A DNA stretch of 64,000 bases from Bacillota bacterium (lineage in GTDB: Bacteria; Bacillota; Clostridia; Lachnospirales; Lachnospiraceae), in assembly GCA_023395555.1 (NCBI GenBank), contig JAEWYQ010000041.1, forward strand, positions 8,827-72,826, written 5' to 3'. The notes under the pieces are model-generated. The model saw only the letters and a program-made list of their open reading frames with translations, made no database searches and was not told the DNA's origin. Of this stretch, positions 1 to 9,151 are shown piece by piece. Positions within the stretch are counted from its first letter, which is position 1. Every line of letters begins with the position of its first letter. The position numbers and the translations under genes were made by a program.

Positions 1-2556
1 TATACCTGTGATATCGGCGGCAGAACCACTGTCATCACAACTCCGAGAGCAAGAGAAGCAGGGAAGGCTTCTGAGATTTATACTTATGACGCTATGGGAT
101 ACATTACCTCTATAACGGACGGAGAGGGCAATACTACCCTCTACGAAAATGATATGTGGGGAAATACCATAAAAGCCATTGATCCGAACGGAGTCATTAC
201 GAAATATACCTATGACGCTCTTGGGAACCTTACCTGTGTGACAGATGGAAAAGGAAACTCTACGGTATATACCTATAATACCCTTAACAGCCTGTCATCG
301 ATTACTGATGCTCAGGGGCTTACCATGCAATACAAATACGACAGGGAAGGCAGGCTCACCAAAGAAACGGATCGAAATGGAACGCGTCTGGAATATTCCT
401 ATAATAGTGATGGAAACCTTATCAGAAAACAAATTCATGGATCAGAGGAATATGAGCAGTTCCTGTACAATAAGGATGGAAGCCAGCTTGCTGCAATCAA
501 TCGCAATTGTATAGAAACCTATACCTATACACCCAATGGCACTATTAAAAGTATAACAAGGAATGGGAAAACTCTGCTGGAATATTCCGCGGATAAAAAC
601 GGCAGGATCATAAGGGCTACCGATTCTGAGGGCGACACAACAGGATATACTTATGATGCCGCCGGAAGGCTTAAGAAAGTAACCGATAATGAAGTGGTTG
701 CAGCGACCTACAATTACAATGAAGACAGTACAATCGCAAGCATCCATTATGGTACAGGCATCAAGGCTGCATATAGTTATGACAGTGATAAGAATGTCAT
801 AGCGCTCACAAATAAAAAGTCCGATGGAAGCATTCTGGATGCTTATTCCTATACCTATGACAACAATGGAAACCAACTTACAAAAACAGAGAACGGAGTT
901 GCAACCACCTACGCCTATGATAAACTGGAACGTCTAATTCGAGAAAACGGTACAGCTTATACCTATGATAATGCAGGAAACAGGCTGACTAAATTCGATG
1001 GAGTGAGTACCATATCCTATTCCTATGATGCGAAAAACAGGCTGACACAGGAAGCCAAGGATGGTATATTAGTTACATACAGTTATGACAACAATGGGAA
1101 TTTGATCTCAGCATCGGATGGAACAAAGCATTCTTATGATTCCTTCGACCGGCTTGTGGAAACCGAGAAATCCGACGGTACCTGGCAAAAGAATATCTAT
1201 GATGCTACAGGTCTTCGTATGGTGGTTGTAGAAAACGGGTCCTATACGGAATTTACCTATGATTATGATAACATTGTAGCTGAATATGACAGAAATGAAC
1301 AAAGAAAGACCCGGTATGTCCGCGGAGATGATCTGATATCTCAAGAGGATAAGGAAGGAAACACAGGCTATTACCTCCATAATGCCCATAGAGATGTGAC
1401 TAAAGCTGTAGATGGCAGCGGAAATGTGTTGAACAGCTATGATTATGATGCTTTTGGTAACATTATCTCTTATGCGGAGCATGTGGAAAATAGGTTCCGT
1501 TATGCTGGAGAGCAATATGATGCTGCCACAGGACAAATTTATCTTCGTGCCAGATATTACGATCCAGGGACAGGAAGGTTTACCCAGGAAGATCCTTATC
1601 GTGGTGACGGATTAAATCTCTACACCTATGTAGCCAACAATCCGGTGAAGTATATTGATCCGACAGGATTAGCTAAATGCAGTGCTGCACAGAAATTTGA
1701 TAAAGCACTGGATGGACTGCAGACGATATTGGATATCATTGGTTTCATTCCTGCCGTAGGTGATGCAATGGATGCCATAAATCTCGGTATATCCCTTTTC
1801 CGAGGAAATGTACTGGACGCTGTATTTTCTGCTATAGCCATCCTGCCCGCCCTTGGTTCAGCTATCGCAACTCCAATGAAAACCATCTTCCGTGCGCTCG
1901 GTAATTCAAGTGAAATCACGAAAGCAGTCAATGCCCTAGGAGGTTTGTTTGGAGGAGCAAGCAAGATTGTATCCAAACTGGATGGGATGAAAGCAAGTAT
2001 AAGAACCTTTGCTAATAAGATTCCCAATGCCATTGCTTCCTTAAAGAATAACTTTTTAGTAAAGACATTGATCGGCAATAAAAAGCTGAATCAAATTGTG
2101 TCGGGTGTAAGGAAGGGCGTTAGCAGCCTTATATCTAAAGCAAATGAGGTAGTCAATGCTGTTAAGAAGATCGTGAAAAAGAATGCAAAGGAAGAGGCGG
2201 CTAAGGCTACTCTAAAAATGAAAATGAATTTGCAATTCTTTGCAGAGAAGGGAACGGTTGAGGCTGTATCGAAAATAAATGTAAATAATCAGTTGATAAA
2301 GGAAGCTGAAAAAATAGGCAAAAATCAGAGTGTACAAAGAGAAATTAATGAGTTGGTGCAACAGTTTCTGAGTGGAAATACTAATCCAGGATTAGGATCA
2401 AAACATTTGCAAGATGATATTTTTTATTTGAGAGGAAGAAATGGTGCGAGAGTTTTTTATCGAATGGTGGACGGGGTAATGGAGATACTTGGGAAATCCA
2501 GCAAATCAAATGAGCAAAAAGTAATCAATCTTGTTAAAGATATCTTTGGAAAATAG
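1..2556 (+). CDS. Rhs/YD-repeat polymorphic toxin, 5'-partial, RelE-like C-terminal tip
   Basis: The reading frame is open from base 1, so the gene begins upstream of the window. The visible part has more than twenty YD repeats (YTYDxxGNL pattern), then the Rhs core end (RYAGEQYDAATGQIYLRARYY, GRFTQEDPYRGDG, NLYTYVANNPVKYIDPTG). After the core come a hydrophobic linker and the MNLQFFA motif often seen just before toxin tips in Firmicute polymorphic toxins. The last ~95 residues vary from the core and contain LGSKHL, IFYLRGRNGARVFYR and ILGKSSK, which resemble RelE/ParE-fold toxins of the Gp49 type. Rhs proteins form a shell around the toxin and act in contact-dependent competition. The RelE assignment is inference from motif pattern; export route is not visible. 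Confidence 0.9.
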   Translation, partial: YTCDIGGRTTVITTPRAREAGKASEIYTYDAMGYITSITDGEGNTTLYENDMWGNTIKAIDPNGVITKYTYDALGNLTCVTDGKGNSTVYTYNTLNSLSSITDAQGLTMQYKYDREGRLTKETDRNGTRLEYSYNSDGNLIRKQIHGSEEYEQFLYNKDGSQLAAINRNCIETYTYTPNGTIKSITRNGKTLLEYSADKNGRIIRATDSEGDTTGYTYDAAGRLKKVTDNEVVAATYNYNEDSTIASIHYGTGIKAAYSYDSDKNVIALTNKKSDGSILDAYSYTYDNNGNQLTKTENGVATTYAYDKLERLIRENGTAYTYDNAGNRLTKFDGVSTISYSYDAKNRLTQEAKDGILVTYSYDNNGNLISASDGTKHSYDSFDRLVETEKSDGTWQKNIYDATGLRMVVVENGSYTEFTYDYDNIVAEYDRNEQRKTRYVRGDDLISQEDKEGNTGYYLHNAHRDVTKAVDGSGNVLNSYDYDAFGNIISYAEHVENRFRYAGEQYDAATGQIYLRARYYDPGTGRFTQEDPYRGDGLNLYTYVANNPVKYIDPTGLAKCSAAQKFDKALDGLQTILDIIGFIPAVGDAMDAINLGISLFRGNVLDAVFSAIAILPALGSAIATPMKTIFRALGNSSEITKAVNALGGLFGGASKIVSKLDGMKASIRTFANKIPNAIASLKNNFLVKTLIGNKKLNQIVSGVRKGVSSLISKANEVVNAVKKIVKKNAKEEAAKATLKMKMNLQFFAEKGTVEAVSKINVNNQLIKEAEKIGKNQSVQREINELVQQFLSGNTNPGLGSKHLQDDIFYLRGRNGARVFYRMVDGVMEILGKSSKSNEQKVINLVKDIFGK

Positions 2557-2565
2557 GAGGCTTAT

Positions 2566-2901
2566 ATGGAAATAAAAAATGTTACATTTCCAACTGCATT
2601 AGAAGAAATAGATGACTTGGCAAATGACAACATTGATGTGTTTGTAGAGTTGGAGGATGGGTATACATATGTGTTAGTAGTTACAACGCCCCAAAATATA
2701 GTGCAATTAATGGAAAGAGAAAATAAAGACTATTTAGCTGCAGGACCGCCAATGATTATTGTAAAAGAGTTGACGTATGATTGTATCAATTCGAGTTTAA
2801 AGTCATTTTGTGAGGGGGACGCTTATTGGCTGAAAGAATATTATTTATCTGGTAATTTTCAAAGTGAAATTTTAGATGAAATGATAAAAAGGTTACAATA
2901 A
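2566..2901 (+). CDS. Putative immunity protein for the Rhs toxin
   Basis: 111 residues, acidic, no signal peptide or membrane segment, so probably cytosolic. It starts nine bases after the toxin stop, with AGGAGG just before its ATG. That position and spacing are the usual ones for the cognate immunity gene of an Rhs toxin. I do not recognise the family. Visible features are an N-terminal ALEEIDDL helix, a central YTYVLVVTTPQNI strand region and a C-terminal helix ending DEMIKRLQ. The function is inferred from neighbourhood only. Confidence 0.6.
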   Translation: MEIKNVTFPTALEEIDDLANDNIDVFVELEDGYTYVLVVTTPQNIVQLMERENKDYLAAGPPMIIVKELTYDCINSSLKSFCEGDAYWLKEYYLSGNFQSEILDEMIKRLQ

Positions 2902-2929
2902 TAACCATCTGAAATAGAGAGTATGGGGA

Positions 2930-2975
2930 TGTTATCAAAAGCATAACAGTGATAACTTTGATGCTTTCGATAACA
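2930..2975. repeat. Imperfect inverted repeat after the immunity gene
   Basis: TGTTATC-A-AAAGCAT pairs with ATGCTTT-C-GATAACA across a 16-base loop (one mismatch). It lies just downstream of the toxin/immunity pair and could stop or protect its transcript, but there is no clear T-run. The remaining ~150 bases before the next gene show nothing firm beyond an AAAGGAG ribosome site. Confidence 0.4.
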
Positions 2976-3132
2976 CCCTGCTGCTCTAATAAGGAGAACA
3001 GGAAAGAAAAAATAAGTGGCAGGGATTTGAAAGAAGTAAATTATTTATTGAAGAAGTTGAATCCTCATAATTTATAAAATTACCGTTAACACTATATAAT
3101 TGTGCTAAGTTTTCTTAAAGGAGTGAGGCAAT

Positions 3133-4230
3133 ATGAAAAGAAAGTTTGTATTAGTTTTATTTATTGTAGTGGGATTATTAGGTGTAAAGGATAAGGCTTA
3201 TGCCTCTTCCTCTAAATTAATTAAGATAGAAGCAGGAGTTATGCATAATATTGCATTAAGAGATGATGGAACCGTATGGATGTGGGGTGATAATACTTCG
3301 GCACAATTAGGTGATGGTACAAAATTTCCCAGCCGCATTCCGATACAAGTGATTGGGTTAAGTGATGTAATAGACGTTGCAGCCGGACGCTATCATAGCG
3401 TTGCCTTAAAACGGGATGGAACCGTATGGGCTTGGGGTGATAATATTGATGGTCAATTAGGGGATGGAACCATTACCACTAGATATTCGCCTGTATTAGT
3501 TTCAGGATTAAGCAATGTTGTCGATATCTCATGTGGAAGCCGTTTCACGTTGGCTCTAAAACGGGATGGAACCGTATGGGCTTGGGGTGATAATAGTCAT
3601 GGAGCAATAGGGGATGGAACTTACATTAATAAAAAAGCCCCGGTTCAAGTTAAAAATATTCTGAATGCAGCAGCAGTAGAAGCAGGAGGATATCATGCTT
3701 TGGCATTAACCGGTAATGGGGAAGTATGGGCATGGGGAAATAATTACGAGGGCCAATTAGGAGATGGAACGAAGATGGGAAGATCAACAGCAGTAAAAAT
3801 TATGAGTGACGTCTCTCGGGTTGGTGCCGGGACATTTAATTCTTATGCTATAAAAAAAGATGGTACCGCATGGGCATGGGGATTTAATGATGTAGGTCAA
3901 TTAGGAATTGGAATAAAGGGTGATTCCCAATCCTCTCCGGTTCAGATGATCGAAGCTACCAATGTAAAATATATTACAGGAGGAGAATATCATACTGTGG
4001 TCATGAAAAATGATGGAACGGTATGGGTTTGTGGTGGAGACATGTGGGGAGAATTAGGCGATGGAATACTTTATAATGGTACAGATAACGAAAAAATGAC
4101 ACTAATACAATTAACCGGTATTAGCGAAGCTGAAACAATAGGGGGAGGATTGTTTTATACAGTAGTATTGCTGAAAGATGGATCGGTTTGGGGATGTGGA
4201 AGAAATTATACCGGCGAATTAGGATATTAG
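3133..4230 (+). CDS. Secreted RCC1-repeat protein
   Basis: 365 residues. An N-terminal signal peptide (Lys/Arg followed by VLVLFIVVGLLG, cleavage probably after AYA-SS) indicates export. The rest is about seven RCC1/BLIP-II-type repeats of ~50 residues, each carrying KxDGTVWAWGDN followed by GQLGDGT, the blade pattern of a seven-bladed beta-propeller. The protein stops at the GELGY of the last repeat, so the closing strand may come from the N-terminus, as in other RCC1 propellers. No anchor or enzyme domain is present. Such propellers bind proteins (BLIP-II inhibits beta-lactamases); the partner here is unknown. Transcribed alone: a terminator follows and a ~230-base gap precedes. Confidence 0.85.
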   Translation: MKRKFVLVLFIVVGLLGVKDKAYASSSKLIKIEAGVMHNIALRDDGTVWMWGDNTSAQLGDGTKFPSRIPIQVIGLSDVIDVAAGRYHSVALKRDGTVWAWGDNIDGQLGDGTITTRYSPVLVSGLSNVVDISCGSRFTLALKRDGTVWAWGDNSHGAIGDGTYINKKAPVQVKNILNAAAVEAGGYHALALTGNGEVWAWGNNYEGQLGDGTKMGRSTAVKIMSDVSRVGAGTFNSYAIKKDGTAWAWGFNDVGQLGIGIKGDSQSSPVQMIEATNVKYITGGEYHTVVMKNDGTVWVCGGDMWGELGDGILYNGTDNEKMTLIQLTGISEAETIGGGLFYTVVLLKDGSVWGCGRNYTGELGY

Positions 4231-4276
4231 AACAAGAAAGTTAGGCTTCTGTTTTTCTCGTATTATATTTAATGAA

Positions 4277-4311
4277 ATAAGCGATGGGATAGTTACCGTA
4301 CCATCGCTTAT
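4277..4311 (+). terminator. Rho-independent terminator after the RCC1 gene
   Basis: An 11-bp perfect stem (ATAAGCGATGG / CCATCGCTTAT) with a 13-base loop, followed by TTATTATAT, 46 bases past the stop codon. Confidence 0.75.
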
Positions 4312-4503
4312 TTATTATATGTAAAATGATCCGCGAAAGATTTATACTTTATATCTTTTCATCCGCATTAGTCAGAGAATATTGTATTTTGTAAGAAAAT
4401 ATTGTATGATATAAGGGTCAGATGGTCATGCTGCTATGTGTTGTAATGGAGTATGGCAGTAATGGCGTAACCTGGAAGCAGTCCTGGCAAAGGGGTGGGC
4501 GCA

Positions 4504-6438
4504 ATGTCAGATACACAGAAGAGCCGTATGTTTGGAAACGGCAGAAAAACAATAGGGGTTTTTGTAACACAGGTATATCAGGAGTTTCAAGAGACCTTAA
4601 GCAAGGGAATCAGCGAGCGTGCCAAGGAGCTGGGTTATAATGTGGCGTTCTTTACTAATTTCCTGGGATACGGAGAATTTGAATATGAGACAGGGGAACG
4701 CAGCATTACGACTTTGCCCTGTTATGAGGAGCTGGCCGGGATTATCATCGTGCCGGATACGATGTTTGCCCAGGGCTTTGACCTCAGCGTCCTGGAGCGG
4801 ATATCCCAATTTGCATCCTGCCCTGTGGTCAGTGTGAGAAAGAGGATGGAAGATTATTATAATGTATTGGTTGACGATACAATGGTACTGGATGAGATCA
4901 TCCGGCATTTTATCGTGGATCATGGATATAAGCGGATTCATTTTCTGACCGGCCCGAGAAGTAATCCGGCTGCGGTGCAGCGTCTGGAGTCTTTTCGAAG
5001 AATTATGGAGGAATACCAGCTGCCGGTTGGAGACGAGCAGATTTATTACGGTGATTTCTGGAAGTATACCGGATATGATGCGGTGAGATATTGGCTGGCC
5101 GACCCTCAGAAGCGTCCGGAAGCCATAATCTGTGCCAATGACTATATGGCGATAACCGTCTGCAAGGCTCTGGAAGAGCGGGGCATCCGCGTTCCGGAGG
5201 ATATCGCGGTTTCCGGCTGTGACAATATACTGATGGCGGAGATTTATGCACCGTCTATCACGACGGCCGGGGTGCCGGTCTTTGGGATGGGCAAGGCGGC
5301 AGTTGATAAAATAGATATGCATCATCATAATATTCCTCAGGGCAGGGATACCATAGTGAAGACGGTAACCTGCTGGAGGGAATCCTGCGGGTGCAGACCG
5401 GTTAGCAACCAGGAGGAGGTTTCCAGACAGAGAAGCAGAATTCTCAATGAATTAGAGGCGAAGGAGCTGGCGATTTCCAATAATGCTTTTATGTCCGTGG
5501 AGCTGACCAGCATCAAGACCATTGCAGAGCTGAATCGCCGGCTGGCCTCCTATACTTATATGAATGAGGATTTTTCCAGCTTCTATATGTGCCTTTATAA
5601 GGATTGGGAGCTTCGCGGAGAGGAGGAGAATGCCGGCATTGTCCAGGGGGATGAGATGGTGATGGAGGTTGGAATTCATAATGGAGAATGGCTTCAGAGG
5701 ACGGAATATTCCCTGCCTGCGCTGATTCCTCCCCGGTATGTGGGAAGTGAACCTCAGATATTTTTATTCAATATGCTTCATCATCAGGAGATTTGCTTCG
5801 GTTATACGGCAATCAGCTTCCATGACGGGGAGATATATCAGTCTTCTTATCATGGGTGGCTTACGAATATATGCAATGCACTGGAGAATATCCGGATACA
5901 CAATGTTTTAACCCGGCTGGTAAGCCGGCTGGAGGATATGTCCATTAAGGACGAGCTGACGGATTTATATAACCGCAGGGCGCTGGAGCAGCTGGGGAAG
6001 CTTTATCTGTTTCAGTGTATTAAGAGCGAGACGAAGCTCATGGTGCTGTCAGCGGATATCGATAAATTAAAATATATTAACGATACCTTCGGACATGCCA
6101 GCGGAGATGCCGCGATACGGACTGTGGCGGAAGCTCTGCAGTATGCCGCCCGGGATGATGAGATCTGCATCCGTGTCAGCGGAGATGAGTTCGTTGTAAT
6201 CGGCATGGATTATGACCAGGATAAGATAGAGGAATTTGCCTGGCGTTTTGAAGAGAGGCTGAGGCAGGTCAACGAGGAAAGCAACCGGAGCTATCAGGTA
6301 TATGTAAGCTATGGATGGTATCTCGTCAGGCCGGACGCGGATACGACCATCGAGGAATGCCTTCTGGTATCGGATGCGAGGCTGTACCGGATGAAGGGCC
6401 GGAAAAAGGAGATGGAACAGACACTATACCGTGCGTAG
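4504..6438 (+). CDS. LacI-type sensor-domain diguanylate cyclase
   Basis: About 644 residues. Residues ~15-300 match the periplasmic-binding-protein-like ligand domain of LacI/GalR regulators (TIGVFV, GIIIVPD, DHGYKRIHFLTGP, PEAIICANDYMAITV, VSGCDN) but with no helix-turn-helix in front. A middle region of ~170 residues follows, then a GGDEF domain (DELTDLYNRRAL; signature SGDEF; KYINDTFGHASGD). No membrane segment is seen, so this is probably a soluble enzyme that makes cyclic di-GMP in response to a small ligand such as a sugar. Start: GTG at 4495 is possible, but AGGGG at 4491-4495 sits eight bases before ATG 4504, which I prefer. The EAL protein at 39.9 kb would degrade the same messenger. 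Confidence 0.9.
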   Translation: MSDTQKSRMFGNGRKTIGVFVTQVYQEFQETLSKGISERAKELGYNVAFFTNFLGYGEFEYETGERSITTLPCYEELAGIIIVPDTMFAQGFDLSVLERISQFASCPVVSVRKRMEDYYNVLVDDTMVLDEIIRHFIVDHGYKRIHFLTGPRSNPAAVQRLESFRRIMEEYQLPVGDEQIYYGDFWKYTGYDAVRYWLADPQKRPEAIICANDYMAITVCKALEERGIRVPEDIAVSGCDNILMAEIYAPSITTAGVPVFGMGKAAVDKIDMHHHNIPQGRDTIVKTVTCWRESCGCRPVSNQEEVSRQRSRILNELEAKELAISNNAFMSVELTSIKTIAELNRRLASYTYMNEDFSSFYMCLYKDWELRGEEENAGIVQGDEMVMEVGIHNGEWLQRTEYSLPALIPPRYVGSEPQIFLFNMLHHQEICFGYTAISFHDGEIYQSSYHGWLTNICNALENIRIHNVLTRLVSRLEDMSIKDELTDLYNRRALEQLGKLYLFQCIKSETKLMVLSADIDKLKYINDTFGHASGDAAIRTVAEALQYAARDDEICIRVSGDEFVVIGMDYDQDKIEEFAWRFEERLRQVNEESNRSYQVYVSYGWYLVRPDADTTIEECLLVSDARLYRMKGRKKEMEQTLYRA

Positions 6439-6484
6439 AGGCAGGTATGCATTGATATGTATGGGAAGACGAGGAGAGAATTAT

Positions 6485-7945
6485 TTGGCATCAGATGGAT
6501 TGTATGATAAATTAATAAAGCATAGCAAGGATGGGGGTTACCCGATGCACATGCCCGGACACAAGCGTAATACGGAGCTTTGCAGGATGGACAACCCCTA
6601 TTGTTTTGATATAACGGAAATTGATGGCTTTGACAACCTCCATCAGCCGGAGGGCATACTTCGTTCACTTTCAGAAAGAATCAGCCGTCTTTACGGGGCG
6701 GAAGCCTCCTATCCTCTGGTCAATGGCAGCACGGCAGGGATTTTGGCCGGAATATCCGCAGCGGTGAAGAGAGGGGATAAGGTGCTCCTTGGCCGTAACT
6801 GTCATAAAGCAGTTTATCATGGAGTTATCCTCAGAGGTTTGGTTCCGGTCTATTGTTATCCACAAAAAATTGATGGAATCCCCTCTGCCGGTGGAATTCT
6901 TCCCGAGGATTTGGAGAAGGCGTTGATAACCCACCCGGATATACGGCTGGTGATCATCACTTCCCCCACTTATGAGGGAGTGGTATCGGATATTGGGGCA
7001 ATTGCAGAGCTTGTCCATAGATATGGGGCATATTTATTGGTAGATGAAGCACATGGAGCCCATTTTGGATTTTCCCGCGGCTTCCCGGAGAGTGCGGTGA
7101 GGCAGGGGGCGGATCTGGTTATACAGAGCCTGCATAAAACCCTTCCGGCGTTCACTCAGGCGGCAGTGCTTCATTCGAATGCTGCGGCTTTGGATTCCAG
7201 GCTCAGACAATATCTGGCCGTTTATCAGAGCAGCAGTCCTTCCTATGTCCTGATGGCAGGAATGGATCAGTGTGTCCGTTTGCTGGAGGAGCGGGCGGAA
7301 GAGTTATTTGAAGCTTATGAGCAGAGACTGCTGGGCTTCTATCAGAGAATGGAGAAATTAAAGCACCTTTCTCTGCTGAGGCCGGACATTGCAGGAAAAT
7401 ATGGTGTGTATGGCCTGGACCCTTCCAAGATTACTGTAATAGCGGCAGGAACGGGCTTTCACGGGCATGAATTACATCAGCTGCTTCAGAAGCGCTACCA
7501 TATGACGCTGGAGATGGAGGCGCCGGATTATATTCTGGCTATGACAAGCATCTGTGACACCGACGAGGGCTTTGAAGGGTTAGCCCGGGCGCTGCTGGAG
7601 ATTGATTCGGATATAGAGAAGCGGGCCGCCGGAGATTGTTCCGGGTATGGAGGCCAAGAGTGCTCTGGCAGAAGTCATCAATGGATGGCGGAGCTGCAGC
7701 CTGAGAGGGGGCTTCTTCCCTGGGAGGCATGGGAGAAGGAAGCTGTGACTCTGGACTTCAGGGAGAGTGCGGGGCGGGTGTCCGCTGCCTTTCTCAGTCT
7801 GTTTCCCCCGGGAGCACCGGTTCTGGTGCCGGGAGAAATTATCTCACCCCGCCTGATTGACTATATCCTTGAGGTACAGGAACAGGGAATAACGGTGACC
7901 GGCTTAACAGGCGGGAACGGCGGCCGGATCGAAGTGGTGGAATAG
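6485..7945 (+). CDS. PLP-dependent Orn/Lys/Arg decarboxylase family protein (YaaO-like)
   Basis: Fold-type I PLP enzyme of the Orn/Lys/Arg decarboxylase family. The family start LYDKL...YPMHMPGHKR is clear, followed by NGSTAGILAGI (phosphate contact), VDEAHGAHFGF (Asp to the pyridine ring) and SLHKTLPAFTQ with the Schiff-base Lys. The C-terminal domain ends PGEIISPRLIDYILEVQEQG. Substrate (ornithine, lysine or arginine) cannot be read from sequence. Start choice: TTG 6485 has GAGGAGAG seven bases before it and places the protein at the family N-terminus; ATG 6461 and GTG 6431 are alternatives, the last overlapping the previous gene. It heads the housekeeping run, as yaaO does in Bacillus. Confidence 0.88.
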   Translation: MASDGLYDKLIKHSKDGGYPMHMPGHKRNTELCRMDNPYCFDITEIDGFDNLHQPEGILRSLSERISRLYGAEASYPLVNGSTAGILAGISAAVKRGDKVLLGRNCHKAVYHGVILRGLVPVYCYPQKIDGIPSAGGILPEDLEKALITHPDIRLVIITSPTYEGVVSDIGAIAELVHRYGAYLLVDEAHGAHFGFSRGFPESAVRQGADLVIQSLHKTLPAFTQAAVLHSNAAALDSRLRQYLAVYQSSSPSYVLMAGMDQCVRLLEERAEELFEAYEQRLLGFYQRMEKLKHLSLLRPDIAGKYGVYGLDPSKITVIAAGTGFHGHELHQLLQKRYHMTLEMEAPDYILAMTSICDTDEGFEGLARALLEIDSDIEKRAAGDCSGYGGQECSGRSHQWMAELQPERGLLPWEAWEKEAVTLDFRESAGRVSAAFLSLFPPGAPVLVPGEIISPRLIDYILEVQEQGITVTGLTGGNGGRIEVVE

Positions 7946-7987
7946 TGAGCGGGACGGCAGAGCGAAGGAACAGGAAGGAATGGAATT

Positions 7988-8575
7988 ATGTCTAGAATTT
8001 TTATTGTCATGGGTAAAAGCGCCACAGGAAAAGATACGGTGTACAAGCGTCTGCTGGAAATGAAGGAGCTGTCCCTGAGAACCTGTGTGATGTATACTAC
8101 AAGACCCATAAGAAGCTCAGAGGTCCATGGAGTGGAGTATTATTTTGTGGATGAAGCTGCCCTGGCAGAGCTTCAGAAGCAGAAGAAAATTATAGAGCAC
8201 AGGGCTTATGAGACCGTGCACGGCACCTGGCATTACTTTACCGTGAATGACGGACAGATTAATCTGGAGGAAGCGGATTATCTTATGATCGGCACGCTGG
8301 AGACTTATCTGCAGATCCGGGAATACTTTGGCAGGGAGTATGTGGTGCCCATCTATCTGGAGGTGGAGGACGGCATCCGGCTGACCCGGGCCCTCTGCCG
8401 GGAGCGGAAGCAGGAGCAGCCCAAATATGCGGAGATGTGCCGCCGCTATCTGGCGGATGAAGAGGACTTCTCTGAGGAGAATTTATGGAAAAGCGGTATC
8501 ACAAAGCGTTATCAGAATCTGGATATGGATCACTGCCTCTGTGAGATTCGGGAGGATATAAAAAAATTGCTGTAA
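7988..8575 (+). CDS. gmk: Guanylate kinase-like protein
   Basis: 195 residues, normal for guanylate kinase, which converts GMP to GDP with ATP. The P-loop is GKSATGKDT; the nucleotide-monophosphate region has YTTRPIRSSEVHGVEYYFV (family TTRPxRxxEvdGvdYyFv) and ETVHGTWHYFTV in place of the usual EVHGNYYGT. The protein is divergent, so it may be a second, specialised copy. It occupies the place held by thymidylate kinase (tmk) in the syntenic Bacillus block. Start ATG 7988 follows GGAAGGAATGGA. Confidence 0.78.
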   Translation: MSRIFIVMGKSATGKDTVYKRLLEMKELSLRTCVMYTTRPIRSSEVHGVEYYFVDEAALAELQKQKKIIEHRAYETVHGTWHYFTVNDGQINLEEADYLMIGTLETYLQIREYFGREYVVPIYLEVEDGIRLTRALCRERKQEQPKYAEMCRRYLADEEDFSEENLWKSGITKRYQNLDMDHCLCEIREDIKKLL

Positions 8576-8698
8576 AGTCAACGGGATTCATGTTATAATG
8601 TCCAAGATGAGCAGATTAGTTCATGCAGTCCTGGCGCTTCTAATCTGCGGATGACAGTGTCAACAGCTATTTAATTGCAGTTTCCGGGAGGAAATGAG

Positions 8699-9139
8699 AT
8701 GGAGATAAAAGTGAACCAAATGCAGAATATACAGCAAATAGAGCAGAAGGCTCCGGTGCCCGAGGCAGACGGTTCTTTTAAATATACCCTGGTTTCCCAT
8801 ATCGAAGAACAGCAGCTGAGAGCTGCTTTAAACGGTATGCTGGAGGAAATAACCGCGGAGGGAAAGAAGCTGACAAAGCGTATGGACCTGCGGGATATGA
8901 AGCGCTATCGGGCGCTGATCAAGGATTTCATGAATGAGATCATTAACCGTTCCCATAAGTTTTCCAGGGAGAATTTCCTGGACCGGAAGGGAAGGCACCG
9001 GGTATATACCATGATTAAACTGGTGGATCAGAATCTGGATGAGCTGGCGGCGGAGCTGATTAAGGATGAGAAGGATCATCTCGCGATTTTGAACAAGATC
9101 GATGAAATCCGGGGGTTACTGCTGGATATTCTTACATGA
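8699..9139 (+). CDS. yaaR: YaaR family protein (DUF327)
   Basis: About 146 residues, largely helical, with the conserved DUF327 features [36 protein letters not shown] and [21 protein letters not shown]. The biochemical role is not established; the gene is a constant neighbour of holB and yaaT in Firmicutes. An in-frame TTG lies at 8675, but GGGAGG at 8685-8690 is correctly spaced for ATG 8699. It ends twelve bases before holB, so the two are cotranscribed. Confidence 0.88.
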   Translation: MEIKVNQMQNIQQIEQKAPVPEADGSFKYTLVSHIEEQQLRAALNGMLEEITAEGKKLTKRMDLRDMKRYRALIKDFMNEIINRSHKFSRENFLDRKGRHRVYTMIKLVDQNLDELAAELIKDEKDHLAILNKIDEIRGLLLDILT

Positions 9140-9151
9140 TCGGAGGTTTTT

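Noticed and set aside
2949-3077. Short GTG-started frame with a lipobox-like SITPC after the immunity gene
   Set aside because: Proline before the cysteine, no ribosome site, and overlap with an inverted repeat; likely chance or a remnant.
4597-5328. Minus-strand frame of 243 codons opposite the GGDEF protein
   Set aside because: Shadow of the LacI-type domain coding strand; no ribosome site or motif.
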